A stretch of DNA of 64,000 nucleotides, from the NCBI GenBank assembly GCA_026129135.1, contig JAHCIQ010000001.1, positions 248,001 to 312,000 on the forward strand, read 5' to 3'. The stretch comes from Cyanobacteria bacterium TGS_CYA1 (GTDB lineage Bacteria; Cyanobacteriota; Vampirovibrionia; Obscuribacterales; Obscuribacteraceae). Of the stretch, positions 8,250 to 16,488 are shown one piece after another; positions within the stretch are counted from its first letter, which is position 1; each line of letters opens with the position of its first letter. Both the position numbers and the translations under genes were made by a program. The notes below the pieces were generated by a model, which was given only the letters and a program-made list of their open reading frames with translations, did no database searches and was not told the origin of the DNA.

Positions 8250-8281
8250 TTTATTTTCTCAACGGAATTTGGAGCAAAGCT

Positions 8282-10576
8282 ATGAATTACAGAAAACTTT
8301 GGATTGGCTTCTCGCTTGTAGTGGCTTTTTCCTTCATGGTTCTTGGTTATTTTGGTTATGAAATTTATATGCAAGCTCCGCCCGTGCCCGAGAAAGTGCT
8401 TACGTCTAAAGGTATAGTCTTATTTGAGGATATTGATATAAAGGAAGGTCAATCTGTTTGGCAATCTATAGGTGGGCAGGAGGTTGGCTCAATTTGGGGA
8501 CATGGCGCATACGTTGCGCCCGACTGGTCGGCAGATTTTTTGCACAAAGAACTCACTTTTATTTTGGATGCCTGGGCTAAAAATGAAGGCGCAGAGAAAT
8601 TTGAGCAACTCTCATTGGAAAAACAAGCATCGTTAAAAGAGAGATTGAGATTGCTGGTTCGCAATAACAGATATGATCCTACTTCTAAAATCCTGACTTT
8701 GAGCGAAGATGAGGCGAACGCAATAAATTATGTTTTCAAAGAATATTCTGATTTGTTCATGGGTGATCCTTCTAAAAAGGATTTGAGGGATGCTTATGCG
8801 CTGCAACCTCAAGCGATAAAAGATAAGACCAGAATGAATCAAATGAACGCATTCTTCTTCTGGACTGCTTGGGCCTGCAGCACAAACCGCCCAGGAGAAA
8901 ATGTTACTTATACAAATAATTGGCCGGCAGAAGAGCTTATTGCAAATGCGCCGACAGGGGCGATAGTTGTTTGGTCGGTTTTGAGTTTTGTTTTTCTTCT
9001 TGCAGGAATCGGTGGTTTGACTTGGTATTTTGCGGCAGAGCGTGTTAGAGAAAAAGAGCATGAGCATCATGCACCATCAAGTGATCCATTAATAGGACTT
9101 GCTCCATCTGATTCAATGAAAGCAACTTTGAAATATTTTTGGGTAGCTGGAGCGCTGCTTGTCGTGCAGGTTGGATTGGGCGCTATTACTGCGCATTATG
9201 GTGTGGAAGGTTCTGGTTTCTATGGCATTCCACTTTCTGAGTGGTTACCATATGCGGTGACAAGAACCTGGCATACACAATTGGGAATCTTTTGGATTGC
9301 TACAACCTGGCTTGCTACTGGTTTATTTATTGCGCCTGCGGTATCGGGACATGAGCCAAAATTTCAAAAGTTAGGTGTAGATATTTTGTTCTTTTGTTTG
9401 CTCATAATTGTTCTTGGTTCTATGGCTGGTCAATGGATGGGGGTTCATCAAAGGCTTGGACTTGAAGCAAATTTTTGGTTCGGTCATCAAGGGTATGAAT
9501 ACGTTGATTTGGGGCGCTTTTGGCAAATATTTTTGTTCCTCGGTCTTTTTATTTGGCTGGGATTGGTTGCGCGTGCGCTCATGCCGGCTTTTAAAAAGCC
9601 TCAAGAAAACAAAAGTCTGCTCACTTTGTTCTTGATCGCTTCAATAGCGATCGCAGTATTTTACGGAGCGGGCTTGCTTTATACTCGTCATACCAATCTT
9701 GCAATTGCTGAGTATTGGCGCTGGTGGGTGGTGCATTTATGGGTAGAAGGATTCTTTGAGGTTTTTGCGACTGTAGTTATAGCTTTTCTGTTCACTCGAA
9801 TGGGACTTCTGAATCACGCAACTGCTACCGCTAGTGTTTTGTTTTCAACTATAATTTTTCTTGCTGGTGGCATAATTGGTACCATGCATCATTTGTACTT
9901 TACTGGTACTCCAACTCCTGTTTTGGCTTGGGGAGCTACATTTAGCGCACTTGAAGTGGTTCCATTAACTTTGATTGGATTTGAGGCTTACGGTAACCTT
10001 ACTTTGAGTCGTGCCAAACCATGGGTAAAAGCTTATCGTTGGCCGATTTTCTTCTTTGTTTCAGTTGCTTTTTGGAATATGGTTGGAGCTGGATTGTTTG
10101 GATTTTTGATCAATCCGCCAATTGCGCTTTATTACATGCAAGGCTTAAATACCACCCCAGTCCACGGTCACACTGCGTTGTTTGGAGTGTATGGAATGCT
10201 TGCAATTGGATTGATGCTTTTTTGTTTAAAAGGGCTTGCAGCAAGAAATGTTTGGAAAACTGGCGCGTTAAAGTTTGCGTTTTGGGCAATTAATATTGGC
10301 TTGCTTTTGATGGTTTTGATAAGCGTTTTGCCTGTTGGTATTTTGCAAACATGGGCGAGTGTTGAGCATGGTTTGTGGTATGCGCGTTCTGCTGAGTTTA
10401 TGCAGACGCCGACAATGAATACGTTAAAATGGTTGCGCGTTGTGGGAGATACAATTTTTGCAATTGGAGTATTTGCTCTGGGTTGGTTCGTCCTGGGACT
10501 CAGAACTGGCTGGTCGGTGTCTCAGGATCACGATCCCGATTTACCCACACCAGATGGTACGAAAGTGATCAGCTAG
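8282..10576 (+). CDS. norZ: Quinol-dependent nitric oxide reductase (qNor)
   Basis: A 764-residue single-chain NO reductase reduces 2 NO to N2O with electrons from quinol. The N-terminal helix and periplasmic domain carry SIWGHGAYVAPDWSADFLH, typical of qNor. The haem-copper-oxidase-like core follows with the haem/FeB histidines visible: RTWHTQLGIFW, WRWWVVHLWVEGFFEVF (His plus Glu), MHHLYFTGTP (paired His) and HGHTALFGVYG. The length matches qNor (about 760) rather than cNorB. The start at 8282 is chosen because GGAG lies eight bases upstream and MNYRKLWIG begins the first helix; an open frame upstream (to 8144) crosses the promoter and is not coding. Divergence from Rrf2 suggests induction by NO. 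Confidence 0.95.
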   Translation: MNYRKLWIGFSLVVAFSFMVLGYFGYEIYMQAPPVPEKVLTSKGIVLFEDIDIKEGQSVWQSIGGQEVGSIWGHGAYVAPDWSADFLHKELTFILDAWAKNEGAEKFEQLSLEKQASLKERLRLLVRNNRYDPTSKILTLSEDEANAINYVFKEYSDLFMGDPSKKDLRDAYALQPQAIKDKTRMNQMNAFFFWTAWACSTNRPGENVTYTNNWPAEELIANAPTGAIVVWSVLSFVFLLAGIGGLTWYFAAERVREKEHEHHAPSSDPLIGLAPSDSMKATLKYFWVAGALLVVQVGLGAITAHYGVEGSGFYGIPLSEWLPYAVTRTWHTQLGIFWIATTWLATGLFIAPAVSGHEPKFQKLGVDILFFCLLIIVLGSMAGQWMGVHQRLGLEANFWFGHQGYEYVDLGRFWQIFLFLGLFIWLGLVARALMPAFKKPQENKSLLTLFLIASIAIAVFYGAGLLYTRHTNLAIAEYWRWWVVHLWVEGFFEVFATVVIAFLFTRMGLLNHATATASVLFSTIIFLAGGIIGTMHHLYFTGTPTPVLAWGATFSALEVVPLTLIGFEAYGNLTLSRAKPWVKAYRWPIFFFVSVAFWNMVGAGLFGFLINPPIALYYMQGLNTTPVHGHTALFGVYGMLAIGLMLFCLKGLAARNVWKTGALKFAFWAINIGLLLMVLISVLPVGILQTWASVEHGLWYARSAEFMQTPTMNTLKWLRVVGDTIFAIGVFALGWFVLGLRTGWSVSQDHDPDLPTPDGTKVIS

Positions 10577-10579
10577 TTG

Positions 10580-10610
10580 TATCCAGTGGTATAAGTATCA
10601 AATCTTGGGA
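10580..10610 (+). promoter_or_regulatory. TATCCAG...GTATAAGT motif shared with the NO reductase promoter
   Basis: TATCCAG (10580-10586) followed closely by GTATAAGT and ATCAA repeats elements of the NO reductase control region, where TATCCAG is an operator arm and GTATAAGTGTCAA lies over the start region. It sits between qNor and the fasciclin gene. A common regulator is possible; chance similarity is not excluded. Confidence 0.3.
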
Positions 10611-10632
10611 TGGATTTTGGAGAGTCTTATTT

Positions 10633-11208
10633 ATGTTATCGGCAAAAAAGCTATTGGCAATTAGTCTTTCGACAGCACTTTTTATTGGCGTGTCTATAGC
10701 AGCACAAGCTCAGGCTAAAGATAGAGTTTTGATTGCAGCAACCAAGACTGAGAAATACAAAGAAAAAGAAGGTTTCGAGCGTAAGCCCAAAGATATTATC
10801 AACACTTTGAAAGATAACGAAGTCACAAGATTCGTCACTTTGCTCGATGGTTTAGAACAGGCTTTCGACCTCGATGACAAACTGAAAGACAATGGCCCGT
10901 TCACCTTTTTTGCTGCTTGCGATCATGGTTTCAAGCGTATGCCCGGCGATGATGTCAAATCGCTCTTTGCCAATAAGAAAAAACTGCGTCAGGTGCTCGA
11001 ATACCATGTAATCGAAGGCAAATTCGATGCCAAAACTTTGAAAGAAAAAGGCGCAATCAAAACGTTGGAAGGGCACGAAGTGAAAGTGACCGAGCGCGGT
11101 AATAATCTTTATGCCGACGACGTTTTGATTCAAACAATCGATGTGCCTTGCTCTAACGGAATAATTCACGTGCTTGATGGTGTCATCATGCCACCACTTA
11201 GCAAATAG
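10633..11208 (+). CDS. Exported fasciclin (FAS1) domain protein
   Basis: The 191-residue protein starts MLSAKKLLAISLSTALFIGV, a signal peptide ending near AQAQA, preceded by GGAG. A single FAS1 domain follows: FVTLLDGLEQAFDLDDKLKDNGPFTFFAACDHGF (H1-like block), KLRQVLEYHVIEGKF, and NGIIHVLDGVIMPP (H2 block). FAS1 domains mediate adhesion or polymer binding in secreted bacterial proteins. It follows the NO reductase on the same strand with a 56-base gap that repeats motifs of the qNor promoter, so it may respond to the same signal. An open frame starting at 10429 overlaps qNor and was rejected as the start. Confidence 0.85.
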   Translation: MLSAKKLLAISLSTALFIGVSIAAQAQAKDRVLIAATKTEKYKEKEGFERKPKDIINTLKDNEVTRFVTLLDGLEQAFDLDDKLKDNGPFTFFAACDHGFKRMPGDDVKSLFANKKKLRQVLEYHVIEGKFDAKTLKEKGAIKTLEGHEVKVTERGNNLYADDVLIQTIDVPCSNGIIHVLDGVIMPPLSK

Positions 11209-11374
11209 CAACTACAATCGATAATTAACTAGCCAAGGGCTAAGAATTTAGATTAGAAGTTTCAGTTTACTGGGTTTGCGAGATCGCGCCTAATGTAAGT
11301 GGCATGCTGGTGTGAGTAAAATTATGTAACCTAAGAAACGCGAGATATTGCATGTATATGCAGGAGGTATTGGC

Positions 11375-13201
11375 ATGAGCGGCTCGATTGAGCGGAGACC
11401 CGACGGCTCACTGGCATTATTTATAGATGGCGACCTCCAGTTTGATTCACTCGATGAGCATATATATCACGAAGGTCTGGTCTTGCCAGGTTTGCTCGCT
11501 GCCCAGAAACGGTGTAATGGTCTGCTGGATGTTTTGATAGTCGGCGGCGGAGATGGGCTATCTGCTCGCGAAGTGCTCAAAAGCGATTCTATTAATAAGG
11601 TTATTCTGGTCGATTATGATCCCGAAATCGTGCAGATGGCACTTGGCGATTTCAGCAAGCTCAATCAAGGCAGTATGGCGGATCCTCGTCTCACTATAAA
11701 TTGCACGGATGCCTGGGAATTTGTCGAGGAGGCGCTCAATGATGGTGAACAGTTCGATTTCATTATTGTAGATCTGACAGTTGCAGCTGATTCTGACGGT
11801 GCGCGTTTCCACAGTATTGATTGGTATGAAAATTTAAATCAGTTGCTGAGTCCTAAAGGTGTAATGGCGATAAATGGCGTATCTCCGCATCAGACGCCAC
11901 TTTCGTACTGGTCAGTTTTTAATTCGATGTTGAAAGCCCAGCTATCGGTCCGTCCTTACAGAGTGGCAATTCCTTCATTCTTCTCGCGCGGATATGGCAG
12001 CGACTGGGGATTTTTCCTGGCTGCAAAAACCGATATCAATCAAGACGAAATCTATGCAATCGATCTTGAAAGCATCCAGCCCAAGCAGTTCCTCAAAGAC
12101 CTCGAGCAGCTGAAAGAATTGTTCTACTTGCCAGAAGAGCTATATCCTCTTCAAAAGCAAGCCCAACCTGCGCTTGCTGGCAGCGAGATATTGATTCGAT
12201 ATTTCCAACAGGGTGCACTCAGTGGTTGGACTGGCAAAGTGAGCGATTCGCTTTTGATGGAACTGAAAGACCTCACAGTTCCAGCACCCGATACTGGCAA
12301 AGAGGTTTTGCCTGAAGAAATAAGCATTGCGCTCGCAAATGCAATTTCTTTTCAGGCAGGCGTTGAAGATAGCGAGGAACTCGCCGACCCAAAGCAGGTA
12401 CTAGGGGATGTTCTGCGCTTAATGCCTTCTCTTGAGCCAAGCCAGACCCCCGACATGCTCGCGGATTTTTTAAGTGATCCCGGTGTGTTTTTGAGATCTG
12501 TCGATCTGTCCGCATTGATTTCTCGCATTCTAAAGCGTGCAGGATCGCTGCCACCACAACTGGTGGCGGAGTTGAAATTGCTTTCAATTAAACTTGCAGA
12601 TTGGACTGGTGACCAATTATCGTTAATGCAGATGGGACGTAACGTCGTTACGCTTCTTGCACTGCTCATGGTAATCGGAAACTTGCTTTATCCAGATATG
12701 GTCTATGCCAAGGGTGGCAACCACGATGGTGCTAGAACCGGTGATCACCGTGGAGAGTACAAAGACAAAGATGGACGTAGAAGACGCGGCGATGGTGCCT
12801 GGTGGAACGAAGGAACCAACACCTGGGTTTATGACGACGTCATTAAACGCGACCGCGCTCCACGCCAGGGACGCGACCGCGTGCCAGAGCTCGAAATAAG
12901 AAATTATGGCAATGGCAACAAAGGTAATAACAGTGCCTCTTTGCCTCAGCCTATACAAGCTGGGGATAAAGAACAAACACGCGTGATGCTCACTGCCGAC
13001 CTCGACGAAGCTGTCAGTTATCAAAATTTGCTCAAAGACGAGCTGGCTCAGTACATGCTGCAGGACAATTCGACAGTTTCTTTTGGCATGCACGATATTT
13101 CGCGCGATGAGGCAATTAGATTGACTCAAAGGCTGATAGACAAAAACAGTCTCAAAATAGCCATGCTCAATGGATTGATTGAAAATCTAGACGAGGCGTA
13201 G
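11375..13201 (+). CDS. Spermidine-synthase-like methyltransferase-fold protein with membrane and extracytoplasmic tail
   Basis: The 608-residue protein begins with a spermidine/spermine-synthase-like Rossmann domain: VLIVGGGDGLSAREVL (55-68) is the nucleotide loop, VILVDYDPEIV the acidic second motif, and FIIVDLTVAADSDG replaces the usual catalytic D-x-x-D-P block, so synthase activity is uncertain. About residues 270-410 are helical and unrecognised. A single hydrophobic helix (VVTLLALLMVIGNLLY) near 425-445 is followed by a charged Gly/Arg/Asp-rich tail of about 160 residues. The start at ATG 11375 is set by AGGAGG at 11362-11367; a TTG at 11348 lies before that site. The gene ends five bases before the FemAB-like gene, probably one operon. 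Confidence 0.75.
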   Translation: MSGSIERRPDGSLALFIDGDLQFDSLDEHIYHEGLVLPGLLAAQKRCNGLLDVLIVGGGDGLSAREVLKSDSINKVILVDYDPEIVQMALGDFSKLNQGSMADPRLTINCTDAWEFVEEALNDGEQFDFIIVDLTVAADSDGARFHSIDWYENLNQLLSPKGVMAINGVSPHQTPLSYWSVFNSMLKAQLSVRPYRVAIPSFFSRGYGSDWGFFLAAKTDINQDEIYAIDLESIQPKQFLKDLEQLKELFYLPEELYPLQKQAQPALAGSEILIRYFQQGALSGWTGKVSDSLLMELKDLTVPAPDTGKEVLPEEISIALANAISFQAGVEDSEELADPKQVLGDVLRLMPSLEPSQTPDMLADFLSDPGVFLRSVDLSALISRILKRAGSLPPQLVAELKLLSIKLADWTGDQLSLMQMGRNVVTLLALLMVIGNLLYPDMVYAKGGNHDGARTGDHRGEYKDKDGRRRRGDGAWWNEGTNTWVYDDVIKRDRAPRQGRDRVPELEIRNYGNGNKGNNSASLPQPIQAGDKEQTRVMLTADLDEAVSYQNLLKDELAQYMLQDNSTVSFGMHDISRDEAIRLTQRLIDKNSLKIAMLNGLIENLDEA

Positions 13202-13206
13202 GAAGC

Positions 13207-14274
13207 TTGAGTCTGCGGGTCGAAAATATTGGATCGCTTGAGCGGCAGTCCGAACTTGCTCTATTGTGGGAAAAATTAGTCGAGCAAAATGCTTGCGCTG
13301 GCATAATGCAAAGTTTGAGCTGGGCTTGTATGAAGCGTTCTCAGGGTCTTCAAAGCGTGCATATCGGTCTTTTTGAGAAAGAGACATTGGTTGGAGGCGT
13401 CATTTTTTATCTCGCACAAGAGGCGCAAATTCGGGGTACCGGCATCATGGTGGCGCCTGAAGGTCCCGTCATAGATTGGCAGGACAAGCGAAGTTGTGCT
13501 ATGCAATTGCGCGCTATTACAGAGTTCGCTCAGAATTATGCAAAAGCCAATGGCATCATGTCGATGCGAATCGAACCGCGTTTGCCCCTGCCACTACCCG
13601 CGGTGTTGCGTGAATTCGGGCGTGCGCCTTACGACCTCATTCCTCGCGACACTCTTTATGTCGACATAGATAAAGACGAAAATGAAATTCTGATGGCGAT
13701 GAAACCAAAGGGTCGATATAACATAAAGCTTGCTCAAAAACACCAGGTTCAAGTTTCGTCGTTCGAGCAGTTCAATTTCGATGCTGCAAACTCTTTTTAC
13801 GAAGCAGTTCACCAAGCCAGTATTCGCGATGGATTCGCTCTTGAACCCAAATCATTTTTCGATAACATGATTTTGCACCTTTGCGAAAATAAGCTTGGCA
13901 CAGTGTTTTTGGCTCATCATGAAAATGATCTGCTTGGCGCTTTACTTTTAACTCACTACGGCGAGCGCGCTACTTACTTATATGGTGGGGTGACCAATGC
14001 CAAGCGCCAGATGATGGCAGGTTATGCTTTGCAATGGGCTGCCATGAAGAGCGCCAGAGAGCTTGGCTGTAAATATTATGATTTTTATGGCTATGTCCCG
14101 CATCGCTCATCCCAGCATCGATACAGTCGATTTTCCCAGTTCAAGAGTCAATTTGGTGGGCGCCCTTTCAGGTTCATAGGTGCACAAGACTATCTGTTTC
14201 TTGATAACATAGCCGAAGTGTTTATCAGGGCGGCCCACGAGGTTGAGGGTCGAAAAACAGAGGTCAAAGTTTAG
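13207..14274 (+). CDS. FemAB/FemX-like peptidoglycan interpeptide bridge enzyme
   Basis: The 355-residue protein has the paired-GNAT layout of FemABX aminoacyltransferases. Landmarks are DTLYVDIDKDENEILMAMKPKGRYNIKLAQK (a family hallmark), the acceptor-half ANSFYEAVHQASIRDGFAL, and GAYLLTHYGERATYLYGG-like text with LQWAAMKSARELGCKYYDFYG in the second domain. Known members add amino acids from aminoacyl-tRNA to the lipid II stem peptide; related proteins act on other acceptors. It starts at TTG 13207 behind GAGG, five bases after the preceding stop, and its TAG overlaps the GTG start of the first caspase gene by one base. This ties cell-wall modification to the exported protease genes in one transcription unit. 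Confidence 0.82.
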   Translation: MSLRVENIGSLERQSELALLWEKLVEQNACAGIMQSLSWACMKRSQGLQSVHIGLFEKETLVGGVIFYLAQEAQIRGTGIMVAPEGPVIDWQDKRSCAMQLRAITEFAQNYAKANGIMSMRIEPRLPLPLPAVLREFGRAPYDLIPRDTLYVDIDKDENEILMAMKPKGRYNIKLAQKHQVQVSSFEQFNFDAANSFYEAVHQASIRDGFALEPKSFFDNMILHLCENKLGTVFLAHHENDLLGALLLTHYGERATYLYGGVTNAKRQMMAGYALQWAAMKSARELGCKYYDFYGYVPHRSSQHRYSRFSQFKSQFGGRPFRFIGAQDYLFLDNIAEVFIRAAHEVEGRKTEVKV

Positions 14275-16433
14275 TGTTTCGAAAGTTCGCTTTATCGCTC
14301 GCTCTTATTGCCGGTCTCAATTCGTTTTATGCGGCGTTGCCTGTTTCAGGCATGGACGCTGTGGGAGCTATGTCTGGCGCGAGCAAAAAATACAGCGACC
14401 AGGTCGTGAAAATAGCCAGCAACACCTGGGTGAAAAACTGCCGAAGCAATTATAAATGTTCGCTCACCATAACTGTTTCAATTAAAGTCGACAGCGACGG
14501 CAATCCGCAGACCACAATTTTGATGTCTTCGCGCAATTTGAATTTTGATCGTGCTGTGCTTGAAAGTTGCAGAGAAATCAAACTGAAAAAGCCGCCTGAA
14601 GACTGGAATCCCGATCAGCCAGTGGATGTGCTTATGCACTGGTTTGCAGACGGAAAAGCGAAAAATATGCCGGGTTATCCGTCAATGGCGAAATTTAGAG
14701 AAGGCGTTAATTATTACGTCGATAACAATAACGAGAAAGCTGGTCAATGTTTTACCGAGGCTATCTTGATGGACCCGTACTTAGCTGCGGCTCATGCGCT
14801 TTTAGGCGCGGTACGTTGCAGACAGATGCGTTATGAGTCGGGCATCGCCGAATTCAAAGAAACTCTCAAACTCGATCCTGAAGACGATGATGCAAGAGTC
14901 AATCTGGCTAAGGTTTATTGGAAAACTCATGATTTTAAAAATGCCAGGAAGATCGCTCAGCAAATAAGCCCCACATCGCGCTTTTACACTTTAGCTCAGG
15001 ATTTGCTGCAAGAAAGAGGCGAGTTCGCCCAGACTGCTACGGCAAGTTCGACTCAACCAAATAAGAACCAGGTCGCACCGACTCAAGCTCAAGCTCCTGC
15101 TCAAACGCAGGCTCCTGCTCAAACGCAAGCATCGAATCAAGTACCAAGTTCAAATCCCGCAAAAGCTCCGACACCTGCTCCCGTAGATGTAAATGCTCTT
15201 TATCAAAAGGGCGTACAACAAAGCATTGCTGGCAATCACGAAGAAGCAGTGAAATTATACAGACAAGTTCTTGCTCTGAACCCTAATTTTCAGCCTGCTT
15301 ACACATATATGGGCTCGGCTTATATTTCGCTCAAAAGAATTCCGGACGCTATTAAAGCTTTGCAAGAAAGTCTCATGCTCAATCGCAATGACGATGACGC
15401 CAATTACATGCTTGGTGCAAGCTATGTGCGGGTGAATCGAAGCGCGGAAGGACTTGCATTACTCAAGCGAATAAAAGTGAGTTCGCGAACTTATGAAGAA
15501 GCGCAAAAACTCATTGCTTCCAGCTCCCAACCAGCAAGCACGACCTTGAGTCCAAGCGATAATGCTAATCGACCTAACCAGACTACAGTCGAGACCATTG
15601 TAACAAGCTCGAAAAATACACCAATAAAAGATAAGTGGGCTCTGGTCATAGGTATTAGCAAATTCGCTAACCCCAAATACAATTTGAAATATGCTGCTAA
15701 GGATGCTCAGGATTTTTACAACTATCTTGTGACCGAAGGCAATTTTCAAAAGGATCATGTTCTATTGCTCTTAGATGAAAAAGCCACCAGGCGTAATATC
15801 ATGGATGCCTTTGGCGATACCTTTTTGCCAGCAGTTTGTCGCGAAGATGATCTAGTTACTATTTATATTTCGACTCACGGAACACCTGCAAATAAAGATC
15901 ACGGCAAACGCAATTACATAGTCGCTTTCGATACTGAAGTCGAATCGTTATATGGAACCGGTGTCGATATGGACGAACTTTATAGGCGCATCAAAGAAGG
16001 TGTCAAAAGTGACCGCGCATTGATAATTATGGATACATGTTACAGTGGCGCTGGTGTGCCAGGTGCTCGTGGATTGGACGAATTCGACAATTTTGATGCA
16101 GCCGCTCTTGCTCAGGGAAGCGGGCATCTTGTTATGACTAGCAGCTCGCCGTCGGAGCGTAGTTGGGAAAGCAAAGTTACTTCAAATGGCGTTTTTACAA
16201 AATATTTGATTCAAAATTTGAGACTGACAAAAGGTAATGTTAAAACTGCTTTTGAGAAGTTGAAACAAGACGTGGGATGGGAAGTGCAAAATGCTTTTAA
16301 CCAACCACAGCATCCTCAGATTGGCGGTGAGTGGGCTGGAAAAGATTTGATCTTAAATGCTATTCCAGTCGAAGCCAGACCAATATTGAATCCGGACTTA
16401 TTGAAGTTGATTAATACTCAACACCAGAATTAG
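14274..16433 (+). CDS. Exported caspase-like protease with TonB-C-like and TPR domains (copy 1)
   Basis: The 719-residue protein begins at GTG 14274 with a signal peptide. Residues about 35-125 resemble a TonB C-terminal domain (SDQVVKIASNTW, then V-x-V-D-x-x-G-N-P), with cysteines near both ends. Two TPR blocks (about 140-235 and 300-400) flank a linker of QAPAQT repeats. The C14 peptidase p20-like domain starts at D453 (DKWALVIGISKF) and has the dyad H535 (STHGTP) and C589 (MDTCYSG). Caspase-fold bacterial enzymes usually cut after Arg or Lys; specificity here is not proven. The signal peptide places it outside the cytoplasm, which is unusual for caspases. A close paralogue follows in tandem. 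Confidence 0.88.
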   Translation: MFRKFALSLALIAGLNSFYAALPVSGMDAVGAMSGASKKYSDQVVKIASNTWVKNCRSNYKCSLTITVSIKVDSDGNPQTTILMSSRNLNFDRAVLESCREIKLKKPPEDWNPDQPVDVLMHWFADGKAKNMPGYPSMAKFREGVNYYVDNNNEKAGQCFTEAILMDPYLAAAHALLGAVRCRQMRYESGIAEFKETLKLDPEDDDARVNLAKVYWKTHDFKNARKIAQQISPTSRFYTLAQDLLQERGEFAQTATASSTQPNKNQVAPTQAQAPAQTQAPAQTQASNQVPSSNPAKAPTPAPVDVNALYQKGVQQSIAGNHEEAVKLYRQVLALNPNFQPAYTYMGSAYISLKRIPDAIKALQESLMLNRNDDDANYMLGASYVRVNRSAEGLALLKRIKVSSRTYEEAQKLIASSSQPASTTLSPSDNANRPNQTTVETIVTSSKNTPIKDKWALVIGISKFANPKYNLKYAAKDAQDFYNYLVTEGNFQKDHVLLLLDEKATRRNIMDAFGDTFLPAVCREDDLVTIYISTHGTPANKDHGKRNYIVAFDTEVESLYGTGVDMDELYRRIKEGVKSDRALIIMDTCYSGAGVPGARGLDEFDNFDAAALAQGSGHLVMTSSSPSERSWESKVTSNGVFTKYLIQNLRLTKGNVKTAFEKLKQDVGWEVQNAFNQPQHPQIGGEWAGKDLILNAIPVEARPILNPDLLKLINTQHQN

Positions 16434-16442
16434 GAGTTTCTT

Positions 16443-16462
16443 CAGGCATCCAGGCATCCAGG
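16443..16462 (+). repeat. Short tandem repeat CAGGCATC x2.5
   Basis: CAGGCATC at 16443-16450 is repeated at 16451-16458 and then CAGG follows, in the 55-base gap between the two tandem caspase genes. It may be a slippage product; no function is claimed. Confidence 0.6.
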
Positions 16463-16488
16463 TAATAGTTAATCCAAGGAGAAAATTG

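Noticed and set aside
8144..8281. NO reductase start at 8144
   Set aside because: The extension crosses the operator and promoter; GGAG and the first helix point to 8282.
12273..13129. Minus-strand frames opposite the spermidine-synthase-like gene
   Set aside because: They have no family features; the plus strand carries a clear gene with a ribosome site.
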